From NCBI RefSeq assembly GCF_001191005.1, contig NZ_CP012201.1, positions 2,480,001-2,544,000 of the forward strand: DNA of 64,000 bases, in the 5' to 3' direction. Shown in pieces: positions 33,046-40,644 of this stretch. A program made the position numbers and the translations under genes. The DNA is from Massilia sp. NR 4-1. Lineage in GTDB: Bacteria; Pseudomonadota; Gammaproteobacteria; Burkholderiales; Burkholderiaceae_D. Within the stretch, counting starts at the first letter, position 1; each line of letters starts with the position of its first letter. A model generated the notes under the pieces. The model searched no databases. It was given only the letters and a program-made list of their open reading frames with translations, and was not told the origin of the DNA.

Positions 33046-34491
33046 TCAGGCGCGCCGGGCTTGCGGGGCGTCGCTCTGGCGCCGCGCCAGCTCGCCCAGG
33101 CGCATGACGGCCCGTTCGATATCGTCGTTCCAGGGATTGCCGCAGTTGAGGCGCAGGCAATTGGAGAACTTGCCGGAGGCCGAGAACAGCGGCCCCGGCA
33201 CGAAGGCGATGCCCTGCCCTATCGCGGCCTGGTGCAGCAGGAGCGAATCGACCTGTTCCGGCATCTGTATCCACAGCACGAAGCCGCCCTGCGGTTCGGA
33301 GATGGAGCACTCGGCGGGAAAATGGGCGTGCACCGCGTCCGACATGCGGGCGATGCGCTGCGACAGCACGCGCCGCATCTTGCGCACCTGGACCTCATAG
33401 CTGCTGCCGTTCAGGAAATCAGCCAGCACAGCCTGGAAGAACTGGCTGCTGGAGCCGCTCGACACCATCTTCAGCAGCGTGATCTCCTGCGCAAAACGGC
33501 CCGCCGCCACATAGCCCACGCGCGAAGCCGGCGTCACCGCCTTGGAGAAGGATGAGCACAGCAGCACATTGCCGCTGCTGTCGTAGGCCTTCACAGGACG
33601 TGGACGCTCGGCCGTGAAGCACAAGTCGCCGTACACATCGTCCTCGATCAGCGGCACATGATGTTTCGCCAGCAGATTGGCCAGACGCTGCTTGCTCTCC
33701 TCCGGCATGATGCAGCCCAGCGGATTATTCGCATTCGGAATGAAGAGGCAGGCCTGCACCAGGCCTGCATTCAGGGCCAGCTCCAGCGCGTCGATGGACG
33801 GCCCGGTTTTCGGATGGGTAGGGATTTCCAGCGCTTTCATGCCCAGGCTTTCCACCAGTTGCAGCAGCACGAAATAGGTGGCCGATTCGAGCGCGATGGT
33901 GTCGCCCGGCTTGGCGACAGCGCGCAGGCACAGGCTGATCGCCTCGGTGCAGGAACTGGTGACGACGATCTCGGCGGCGTCGATGCGCCCCCACTCCAGC
34001 GCACGGCGCAGGATATGGCGGGTGAACGACGGCTCGTTGGTCTCGTAGCAGCTTACCCTGCTGAGCAGGGCCGGTTCGCGCCGCGCCACGCTGGCCACCG
34101 CCTTTTGCATGCGTTTGATGGGCAGCAGCTCGTCGGGCGGCCAAGCGGACCCCAGTTGCACCATCTGCGGCGCTTCGTTCGCCTTCAGCACCCGCATCAG
34201 CAGGCTGTTGATGCCGACGAAGGCCGCCTCCTGCAGATCCGGCTGCACTTCCGGCAGCGCCAGCAGGCGGGCCCGGTGCCGCACATAGTAACCGGCTTGC
34301 GGACGGGCCTCGACCTGGCCCCGGTCCTCCATCAGCCGCAAGGCTTGCAATACCGTACTGACGGACAGGCGCTTTTGCTGCGCCAGCTGGCGGATCGACG
34401 GCAGCCGGTCGCCAGGCACGAAGACGCGCCGGGCAATCAAATCGCCAAGCTCATTGGCCAATTGTTCGTACAGATTGATGTGCGCTGACAT
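33046..34491 (-). CDS. MocR-type regulator (GntR winged helix plus aminotransferase domain)
   Basis: This 481-residue protein joins a GntR winged helix (residues 1-75: DRLPSIRQLAQQKRLSVSTV) to a fold-type I aminotransferase domain. The PLP-binding Lys is in SSFSKAVTPASRVGY, with PNANNPLG and the EDDVYGDL substrate-site segment also visible. MocR proteins such as PdxR and GabR use the aminotransferase domain as a sensor. It is divergent from the DUF2917 gene, an arrangement common in Burkholderiales, so that gene is a probable target. I use the ATG at 34491; the frame is open to 34584. Confidence 0.88.
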   Translation of the reverse strand: MSAHINLYEQLANELGDLIARRVFVPGDRLPSIRQLAQQKRLSVSTVLQALRLMEDRGQVEARPQAGYYVRHRARLLALPEVQPDLQEAAFVGINSLLMRVLKANEAPQMVQLGSAWPPDELLPIKRMQKAVASVARREPALLSRVSCYETNEPSFTRHILRRALEWGRIDAAEIVVTSSCTEAISLCLRAVAKPGDTIALESATYFVLLQLVESLGMKALEIPTHPKTGPSIDALELALNAGLVQACLFIPNANNPLGCIMPEESKQRLANLLAKHHVPLIEDDVYGDLCFTAERPRPVKAYDSSGNVLLCSSFSKAVTPASRVGYVAAGRFAQEITLLKMVSSGSSSQFFQAVLADFLNGSSYEVQVRKMRRVLSQRIARMSDAVHAHFPAECSISEPQGGFVLWIQMPEQVDSLLLHQAAIGQGIAFVPGPLFSASGKFSNCLRLNCGNPWNDDIERAVMRLGELARRQSDAPQARRA

Positions 34492-34665
34492 TTTCTTATT
34501 GTGGCCCCGCCCCTCCGTCGCAGACAGGTACAACGCCATCATTTTTCGACCAGCACAGTTTAGCCCACATGCCACTGTACCCATAACAATTTCACCGCGC
34601 TGCGTCTGTTATGGGCACAAGGCGGCCGCTATGCTGGAACCATGATGAACCAGGGAGAAACGCTC

Positions 34666-34989
34666 ATGAAACAGACAGCCGCTGAATACGCGCTGCGGGA
34701 AAATCAGCCGCTGCGCCTGGACGATGCCGGCGGCAGGCTGGTGGAATGCCTGTCCGGCGTGGCGTGGATCACGGCTTACGGCCAGCACACCGATTTCCTG
34801 CTGCGCCCTGGCCAGAGCTTCCTGGTGCCGAACGATGGCCTGACGCTGGTCGAAGCCATCGCCGAATGCCGCGTGCGCATCAGCGCGCCGGCCAGCGCCA
34901 GCTGGCTGCAGCACGCGGCCCGCTACGGACAGGCGCGCCTGGGCGAAACCATGGACCGGCTGCGCCAAAGCCTGCAACCGGCAGCCTGA
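34666..34989 (+). CDS. DUF2917 family protein
   Basis: This 107-residue protein matches the DUF2917 pattern: ENQPLRLDDAGGRLVECLSG followed by WITAYGQHTDFLLRPGQSFL, a cupin-like string of beta strands. A CAGGGAG site precedes the ATG at 34666; an in-frame ATG at 34642 is possible. The family is almost confined to beta- and gammaproteobacteria and has no known function, but is usually next to MocR-type regulators, as here. The 150-base divergent gap should contain the regulator's binding site. Confidence 0.8.
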   Translation: MKQTAAEYALRENQPLRLDDAGGRLVECLSGVAWITAYGQHTDFLLRPGQSFLVPNDGLTLVEAIAECRVRISAPASASWLQHAARYGQARLGETMDRLRQSLQPAA

Positions 34990-35081
34990 GACGCCTTCCC
35001 ATGCATTTCGGCGCGGCACGCTGACAGCGTGGCGCCACCCTTGCCGGCCTGGAACCCTAAGCCCCCCCCGGCGGCGGCGCT

Positions 35082-35879
35082 TTAATCGGCGGCGGCGCTC
35101 TCCGCCAGCCACTTCAGCACGGCCGCATTGAACTCTTCGCGCTTGCCGAGCATGACCCAATGGCCGGTATCGAAGGCCAGCGCCTTGCTGTGCGGCTTGC
35201 CGTTCAGCGCATCCGCCCACGCGGCGGAGTGGAACATGAAGGGCTTGCGCGTACCGTAGGCGAACAGCAGCGGAACCGTGGGCTTGAACGGCACGGAATC
35301 GCGGTAGCCCCCGGTCCAAACCGCATGGTAGGGATAGTTCATCGCCGCGCCGATATGCGCCGGATCGGTCGACACCTTCATCTTGCGCGCCATATTGCGC
35401 GTCATATCGTCGCCGGTGGAGCCGCCGATTTTCCAGGCAGCGGCCAGCCACAATTGGTAGAGCAGGATGCCCAGCTTGGCGCGCCAGCCCAATGTGGATG
35501 TGTGCGCGCGCGAACCGGCGTCGCCAATATCCACGCCGACAATGCGCGACACCAGCTGCGGATGGCGCATATAGAACTGGTAGCCGAACACGCAGCCCCA
35601 GTCGTGCAGCATCAGGATCACTTTGCGGTCGGGACTGACCTGGCGCACGATATTGAGGAAGATGGCCATCAGCTCGTCGAGCGACCATGAACGCGTGGGC
35701 TGGCTCAGATCATAGCCCGGCAGCGTGAAGCGCGCGCAGCGATAATGCGCTTTCAGCGCCGCAACCTGGCCATCCCACAGCTTGAGCGTATCGGGCCAGC
35801 CATGAATCATCACGATAGTCTCCGCGCCCTCGCCCTCCACCACCACCTCGATCCCATCCACCGTCAAACGCTGCTCCAT
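35082..35879 (-). CDS. Alpha/beta hydrolase (epoxide hydrolase/dehalogenase-like)
   Basis: This is a 265-residue cytoplasmic alpha/beta hydrolase. The oxyanion loop is MIHGWPDTLKLWDG. The nucleophile elbow reads LHDWGCVFG, so the nucleophile is Asp, as in epoxide hydrolases and haloalkane dehalogenases rather than esterases. The catalytic His is in FDTGHWVMLG. A cap domain with NYPYHAVWTGG lies between. The substrate cannot be told from sequence. It is convergent with the DUF2917 gene across a C-rich gap and probably monocistronic. Confidence 0.82.
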   Translation of the reverse strand: MEQRLTVDGIEVVVEGEGAETIVMIHGWPDTLKLWDGQVAALKAHYRCARFTLPGYDLSQPTRSWSLDELMAIFLNIVRQVSPDRKVILMLHDWGCVFGYQFYMRHPQLVSRIVGVDIGDAGSRAHTSTLGWRAKLGILLYQLWLAAAWKIGGSTGDDMTRNMARKMKVSTDPAHIGAAMNYPYHAVWTGGYRDSVPFKPTVPLLFAYGTRKPFMFHSAAWADALNGKPHSKALAFDTGHWVMLGKREEFNAAVLKWLAESAAAD

Positions 35880-35951
35880 CCTGTCACCCGTCTCCTTATA
35901 AAGTTGTCAGCAGCTTATCCTCTCCCCCACCCCGCTGTCCAGCGCCGCTGG

Positions 35952-35980
35952 TTGACGCCCGGTTTTCAGGCGTCTAGACT
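35952..35980 (+). promoter_or_regulatory. Predicted promoter of toxin-antitoxin operon 1
   Basis: TTGACG (35952-35957) and TAGACT (35975-35980) are separated by 17 bases, 32 bases before the antitoxin ATG. Confidence 0.5.
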
Positions 35981-35997
35981 GAATTCTGTCCGAATTC
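35981..35997. promoter_or_regulatory. Candidate antitoxin operator
   Basis: GAATTC-TGTCC-GAATTC is an inverted repeat directly after the -10 element and before the AGGAG ribosome site of the antitoxin. Antitoxins of this class usually repress their own promoter at such a site. Confidence 0.45.
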
Positions 35998-36011
35998 CGT
36001 CAGGAGTTTCC

Positions 36012-36302
36012 ATGCTTTTATCGAAGACCCGGCCTATCTCCTACCTGAAGAGCAATACGGCGGAACTGGCTGAAGAACTCAAAAACGATCAGAACGATAT
36101 CCTGATCACGCAAAACGGCGCGGCCGCTTTTGTGTGCGTCCCCATTGAGCGCTACGAAAGCAACCGGCAAGCACTGGCTTTGCTGCGCCTGCTGAATATG
36201 GGCAAGCAGGAAGTAGAGCAAGGCCGGCACTCCGACGCCGGCGAAGCAATGAGTGCTTTGGAACAGGAGCTTTTCCCGGAAGGCCAGCGCAAGAAGGTCT
36301 GA
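36012..36302 (+). CDS. Type II antitoxin, Phd/YefM family
   Basis: This 96-residue protein has the Phd/YefM-type DNA-binding start (TRPISYLKSNTAELAEELKN, then DILITQNGAAAFVCVPIERY) and a C-terminal half (EQGRHSDAGEAMSALEQELF) that would wrap the toxin. The ATG at 36012 is preceded by AGGAG. The toxin gene begins four bases after the stop. Together they form a standard bicistronic module that should be autorepressed and act as a stabilising or stress-response element. Confidence 0.88.
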   Translation: MLLSKTRPISYLKSNTAELAEELKNDQNDILITQNGAAAFVCVPIERYESNRQALALLRLLNMGKQEVEQGRHSDAGEAMSALEQELFPEGQRKKV

Positions 36303-36306
36303 TGCG

Positions 36307-36645
36307 ATGCGCTACAAAGTCAGGCTGGCAGATACTGCCAGGGCCGATATTGCCGAACTTGTCGCCTACGTGCGCCAGAGCTTTGGCGAGCAGGCCGCGC
36401 ATACTACGTTCAAACAGCTTCAGGCAAAATTCAAGCTGCTGCATGCCAATCCCGACCTGGGCGCCCCGCTTCCGCAGCTACAAATGCTAATGGTGACGCA
36501 ATACCGTTCCTATGTCATCGCGCCGCACACCCGCTTTATCTATGAGATCGAGGAAAACGAGAAAACGATTTTCATGCATCTTGTTTACGGCGCTCGCCAG
36601 GATTTCGAAAGCGTCTGTTTCAGCCGCCTGGCGCGCGCAAAATAA
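36307..36645 (+). CDS. Type II toxin, RelE/ParE superfamily
   Basis: This 112-residue basic protein matches the RelE/ParE fold: YKVRLADTARADIAELVAYV at the start, a helical hairpin near residues 25-55, the strand YRSYVIAPHTRFIYEIEENE and the end FMHLVYGARQDFES. RelE members cleave mRNA on the ribosome and ParE members poison gyrase; the sequence does not decide. The start at 36307 is four bases after the antitoxin stop. The module lies in the insertion between serS and rarA. Confidence 0.87.
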   Translation: MRYKVRLADTARADIAELVAYVRQSFGEQAAHTTFKQLQAKFKLLHANPDLGAPLPQLQMLMVTQYRSYVIAPHTRFIYEIEENEKTIFMHLVYGARQDFESVCFSRLARAK

Positions 36646-36706
36646 TGCCCAGGCTCATAACGCCGGCGGCATGGCAAATATATGGTCGCCACGGTATCAT
36701 TGAGCA

Positions 36707-37414
36707 ATGAATACGCGTAGCGCAGAAGCCGAAGAAAAACAAAGCTCCGGGGCGAGTTCCTACGAGATCGCCAACCATATCGCCGAGGCCATCGCGGCGC
36801 GCAAGCTACCGCCGGGGACCAAGCTGCGCGAGGAGGCGCTGTCGCGTTTATATGCGGTCAGCCGCACCAAGATCCGCGCCGCGCTGCTGATCCTGTCCAA
36901 GGATAAGCTGATCGATATGGTGCCGGACAAGGGCGCTTTCGTCAGCCAGCCCAGCGAGAAGGAGTCACGCGAAATCTTCGCGGCGCGCCGCATCATCGAG
37001 GCGGCACTGGCGCGCGAGTTCGTGGCGAAGGCGCGGCCGGCCGATTACAAGCTGCTGGAGAAGCATCTGCAGGCCGAGCGCGAATCGCTCCATGGCGACA
37101 ATTCCAAGATCCGCGCCCAGCTGCTGGGCGACTTCCATGTGCTGCTGGCCGAGGTGGTGGGCAACCAGGTGCTGCTGGAAATCCTCAGCGAACTGGTGGC
37201 GCGCAGCTCCCTCATCACCATGCTGTATCAGTCCGACCGCGATGCCGCCTGCTCATCCAAGGAGCACGCGGACTTCCTGCTGGCGGCGCGCTCCGGCGAT
37301 GCCGACAAGGCAGCCAGTGTGATGCTGGCCCACCTGCATCATGTGGAAGCGGCCCTGGTGTTTGCGCCGAACAGCCACGCGGCCAAGGATCTGGTCACGG
37401 CCCTGCTGAAGTAA
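36707..37414 (+). CDS. GntR-family regulator with FCD domain
   Basis: This 235-residue regulator has an N-terminal winged helix (residues 20-85: PPGTKLREEALSRLYAVSRT) and an all-helical FCD ligand domain with the usual metal-binding Asp/His residues (GDFHVLLAEVVG, HLHHVEAAL). It lies convergent with and two bases from the amidohydrolase gene. A TTGTATACAA operator, the typical FCD-GntR site, stands upstream of the purine permease promoter. The regulator probably controls the permease-amidohydrolase operon in response to a purine or a breakdown product. Confidence 0.87.
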   Translation: MNTRSAEAEEKQSSGASSYEIANHIAEAIAARKLPPGTKLREEALSRLYAVSRTKIRAALLILSKDKLIDMVPDKGAFVSQPSEKESREIFAARRIIEAALAREFVAKARPADYKLLEKHLQAERESLHGDNSKIRAQLLGDFHVLLAEVVGNQVLLEILSELVARSSLITMLYQSDRDAACSSKEHADFLLAARSGDADKAASVMLAHLHHVEAALVFAPNSHAAKDLVTALLK

Positions 37415-37415
37415 G

Positions 37416-38789
37416 TCACGCCGGACGGCTGCCCGCCGCCAGCGCCAGTTGCCGCGCCAGGCGGTTGTGGCGCTCGATCACCAGCGGCAAATCCACCGTC
37501 TGCAACTGCCCATCGCGCACCACCACCTTGCCGTTGATGATGCTGTACGAAACCTGCGAGGGCGTGCAGAACACCAGCGCCGCCACCGGGTCATGCAATG
37601 CGCCGGCAAAGCCGATCTGGTCGAGCTGGAACAGCACCATGTCGGCCGCCATGCCCGGCTTCAGCGCGCCGATATCGTCGCGGTTCAGCACCTTGGCGCC
37701 GCCCAGTGTGGCCAGTTCCAGCGCCTGGCGCGCCGTCATCGCATCCGGCCCGAAACCGACGCGCTGCAGCAGCATGGCCTGGCGCGCCTCGCCCAGCATA
37801 TGGCCCGCGTCGTTGGAAGCGCAGCCGTCCACGCCCAGGCCCACCGGCACGCCATGCGCCCGCATCTTGCCGATCGGCGCGATACCGGAAGCCAGCCGCA
37901 TATTCGAGCAGGGGCAATGCGCCACGCCGGTGCCGGTGCGGCCAAAGAGCTGGATGCCGTGATCGTCCAGCTGCACGCAGTGCGCGTGCCAGACATCATG
38001 TCCCACCCAGCCGCAATCCTCGGCATACTGGGCGGGCGTCATATTGAATTTCTCGCGGCTGTAGGCGATGTCGTTGACGTTTTCCGCCAGGTGGGTGTGC
38101 AGCGACACGCCATGGCTGCGCGCCAGTGCCGCCGCCTCCTTCATCAGATCGCGCGAGACGGAGAACGGCGAACATGGCGCCACCACGATGCGCTGCATGG
38201 CATAGCGTCCGGCATCGTGGTAAGTCTCGATCAGGCGCTGGGTGTCGCGCAGGATGGCGCCCTCCTCTTCCACCACGCTGTCCGGTGGCAGCCCGCCCTT
38301 CGACTGGCCCACGCTCATGGAACCGCGCGCCGCGTGGAAGCGCATGCCGATTTCGCGCGCCGCCTCGATGGTGTCTTCCAGCCGGCAATCGTTGGGGTAG
38401 ATATAGAGGTGGTCGCTGCTGGTGGTGCAGCCGCTCAGGATCAGTTCCGACATCGCCGTCAGCGCCGAGGCATGCACCATCTCGGCCGTCAAGTTCGACC
38501 AGATCGGATACAGATTGGTGAGCCAGTTGAACAGCTCCCCGTTCTGCGCGGCCGGGATCACGCGCGTCAGGCTCTGGTACATATGGTGGTGGGTGTTCAC
38601 CAATCCAGGCAGCACCACATGGCGCGAGGCATCGATGATCTCGTCGGCCGTCTGCGGCAGTTCGGCCATCGGCCCGACCTGGGCAATCACGTTATCGCGG
38701 ATGAAGACGCCGCCATCGGCAATTTCGCGGCGCTGCTCGTCCATGGTGACGACAACGCGCGCATTCTTGATCAGTAGGGTTTTAGTCAT
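37416..38789 (-). CDS. 8-oxoguanine deaminase-like amidohydrolase
   Basis: This 457-residue enzyme belongs to the amidohydrolase superfamily group that contains 8-oxoguanine deaminase and AtzB. Metal ligands are visible in the HxH of GLVNTHHHMYQSLTR, in HTHLAEN, in WHAHCVQL and in the Asp of GLGVDGCASNDAGHM. The reaction would be hydrolytic removal of an amino group from a purine or triazine ring. It follows the purine permease in the same direction, which favours a purine substrate such as guanine or 8-oxoguanine. The ATG at 38789 (MTKTLLIKNARV) fits the family start. Confidence 0.85.
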   Translation of the reverse strand: MTKTLLIKNARVVVTMDEQRREIADGGVFIRDNVIAQVGPMAELPQTADEIIDASRHVVLPGLVNTHHHMYQSLTRVIPAAQNGELFNWLTNLYPIWSNLTAEMVHASALTAMSELILSGCTTSSDHLYIYPNDCRLEDTIEAAREIGMRFHAARGSMSVGQSKGGLPPDSVVEEEGAILRDTQRLIETYHDAGRYAMQRIVVAPCSPFSVSRDLMKEAAALARSHGVSLHTHLAENVNDIAYSREKFNMTPAQYAEDCGWVGHDVWHAHCVQLDDHGIQLFGRTGTGVAHCPCSNMRLASGIAPIGKMRAHGVPVGLGVDGCASNDAGHMLGEARQAMLLQRVGFGPDAMTARQALELATLGGAKVLNRDDIGALKPGMAADMVLFQLDQIGFAGALHDPVAALVFCTPSQVSYSIINGKVVVRDGQLQTVDLPLVIERHNRLARQLALAAGSRPA

Positions 38790-38904
38790 TGGTCTGAAAT
38801 GATAAAACGCTGCGGAAACAATGCCGGGCATTGCGGAAACAGCATGGAAAGCGCCAGCCATCGCTGGCCGGCGCGGGGATGGGATACTACTGCGGCTGGC
38901 GGAT

Positions 38905-40260
38905 TTACGCCACCTCCAGTTCCTTGGCCAGCATGGCTTGCGGCACCAGCTCATCTTCCTCGTCGCCAGCTTCCACCGGACGCTCGGGCAGCACCAGATT
39001 CAGGAAGACAGCCATCAGCGCACCCACGGTGATGCCGGAGCCGAAGATCTCATGCACGAAGGCGGGCAGCTTGGACAGCAGTTCCGGCCGCACCGTCACG
39101 GCCAGGCCGCAGCCGACCGAGACGGCGATGATGATGCCGGTGCGTTTGTTCTGCTCCACCTTGCTCAGCATCTGCATGCCGGCCGCGATGATCATGGCGA
39201 ACATCATCAAGCCAGCGCCGCCCAGCACCGGCTGCGGAATCGTCACCACCACCGCGCCCAGCACCGGGAACAGGCCGGCCAGCGCCAGCAGCACGCCCGT
39301 CAGCGCCACCACATGGCGGCTCGCCACGCCGGTCAGCGAGACCACGCCCACGTTCTGCGCGAAGGTCGATACCGGAGGGCTGGACAGCACGGCCGCAAAG
39401 GCCGAACCCAGGCCGTCGCACAGCACGCCGCGCGCCAGCAGCTTGCCGCGCATCTTGGTCTGCGTGGCGCCGCCCAAGGCCATGAAGGTGCCGGTGGTTT
39501 CCACCATCGTCACCAGATAGGCAATCGCCATCGCCACGATGCCGCTGACCGGGAAAGTCAGTCCATAGTGCAGCGGCTGGGGCAACGCGAAAATCTCGGC
39601 CTTGTGCACGGAAGAGAAATCGACCATGCCCAGACCCAGACATACCAGGTAGCCGATGAACATGCCCAGCACCACGGCGGCGGCCGAGAAGATGCCTTTC
39701 CCGTACTGCACCAGCGCGATCACGGCCACCAGCACGAAGACGGCAATACCCAGATTCATCGGCGCGCCATAGTTCGCGCCCGGCGCCTTGCCGCCCGCCG
39801 CCCAGTCGATCGCCACCGGCACCAGGGACAGGCCGATCATCGTCACCACCACGGCGGTCACCGAATGCGGGAACAGCTTGCGGATCTGCGGCATGAAGAA
39901 ACTGCCGACGATCATCACCAGCGAGGCCGCCAGCGAGGAGCCGAGAATGCCCGGCACGCCATGTTCCAGCCCCACCGAAATGGCCGCGCCGACAAAGGCG
40001 AAGCTGGTCCCCATCACGCAAGGCAGGCGGATGCCGACCGGCCCGACGCCCTTGCACTGGATGAAGGTGACGACGCCGGAGCCGAGCAGCGCGGCATTCA
40101 CCAGCGCCACCATCTGATCCGACGGCAGTTTAAGCACCGCCCCCACGACCAGGGGAACGGCGATGATCCCGCCCAGCGCGGCCAGCATATGCTGCAGGGC
40201 CAGCAGGACGGTCATAATCAAGGGCGGATGATCGTCCACCTGGTAGAGCAGCTTGTTCAT
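38905..40260 (-). CDS. NCS2-family purine (uracil/xanthine) permease
   Basis: This 451-residue inner-membrane proton symporter has about 14 helices. The family motifs are the N-terminal QHMLAALGGIIAVPLVVG, the substrate-site region MVETTGTFMALGGAT and the signature QNVGVVSLTGVASR. It imports xanthine, uric acid or guanine in related proteins. The deaminase gene follows 115 bases downstream on the same strand. The promoter and a GntR-type operator lie about 260-305 bases upstream, giving an unusually long leader. Confidence 0.88.
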   Translation of the reverse strand: MNKLLYQVDDHPPLIMTVLLALQHMLAALGGIIAVPLVVGAVLKLPSDQMVALVNAALLGSGVVTFIQCKGVGPVGIRLPCVMGTSFAFVGAAISVGLEHGVPGILGSSLAASLVMIVGSFFMPQIRKLFPHSVTAVVVTMIGLSLVPVAIDWAAGGKAPGANYGAPMNLGIAVFVLVAVIALVQYGKGIFSAAAVVLGMFIGYLVCLGLGMVDFSSVHKAEIFALPQPLHYGLTFPVSGIVAMAIAYLVTMVETTGTFMALGGATQTKMRGKLLARGVLCDGLGSAFAAVLSSPPVSTFAQNVGVVSLTGVASRHVVALTGVLLALAGLFPVLGAVVVTIPQPVLGGAGLMMFAMIIAAGMQMLSKVEQNKRTGIIIAVSVGCGLAVTVRPELLSKLPAFVHEIFGSGITVGALMAVFLNLVLPERPVEAGDEEDELVPQAMLAKELEVA

Positions 40261-40520
40261 GTGTTGTCTCCATCGGTATTTTTCGGATGCTGTGAGCCCG
40301 GCCGGTGGCGTGCGGCGGACGGAAAACAAAGCGGAAAGAATGGGACAGGCGCATGGACTCGCCACCGGGGTACGGGACGGTTCGCGGTTGCGGCGGTGCA
40401 GGCACGGCGGTGGCTAGCTTGACACGCATGGGGCATCTCTCCAGTGAGGTGCAGCAGCGCCGCTTCTGCCGGCGACGTTGGATCAAGGCTTGTTAAAAAT
40501 AATAGCCTTCAATGCAGCCC

Positions 40521-40549
40521 ATGATGCCGGTGGCAGAAATGATTGTCAA
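40521..40549 (-). promoter_or_regulatory. Predicted promoter of the purine operon
   Basis: On the minus strand a consensus TTGACA (40549-40544) is followed after 17 bases by CATCAT (40526-40521). Confidence 0.5.
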
Positions 40550-40555
40550 CGAATT

Positions 40556-40565
40556 TTGTATACAA
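40556..40565. promoter_or_regulatory. GntR (FCD)-type operator
   Basis: TTGTATACAA is a perfect 10-bp palindrome of the form bound by many FCD-GntR regulators. It stands six bases upstream of the -35 element, so binding could activate, or repress by contact with polymerase. Confidence 0.6.
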
Positions 40566-40644
40566 TTTGTGCCGCACTGCGGCATGGGCAGAATAACTGC
40601 AATCGCTTCCTTATGCTGGATCGAGCGGCTTTATGGGATTCGAA

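Larger units (their letters stand above)
40261..40644. other. Gap with purine operon leader and control region
   Basis: These 384 bases hold the promoter and TTGTATACAA operator of the permease operon and a transcribed leader of about 250 bases. On the minus strand an ORF beginning at 40429 (GGAGAG before ATG) runs out of frame into the permease start, and could be a leader ORF, but its sequence (Pro/Arg-rich) is not convincing. No RNA switch of a known class is recognised. Confidence 0.4.

Noticed and set aside
38790..38904. Palindrome CAATGCC-G-GGCATTG and repeated TGCGGAAACA as an operator between permease and deaminase
   Set aside because: It lies inside a probable operon without a good promoter; symmetry alone is not enough.
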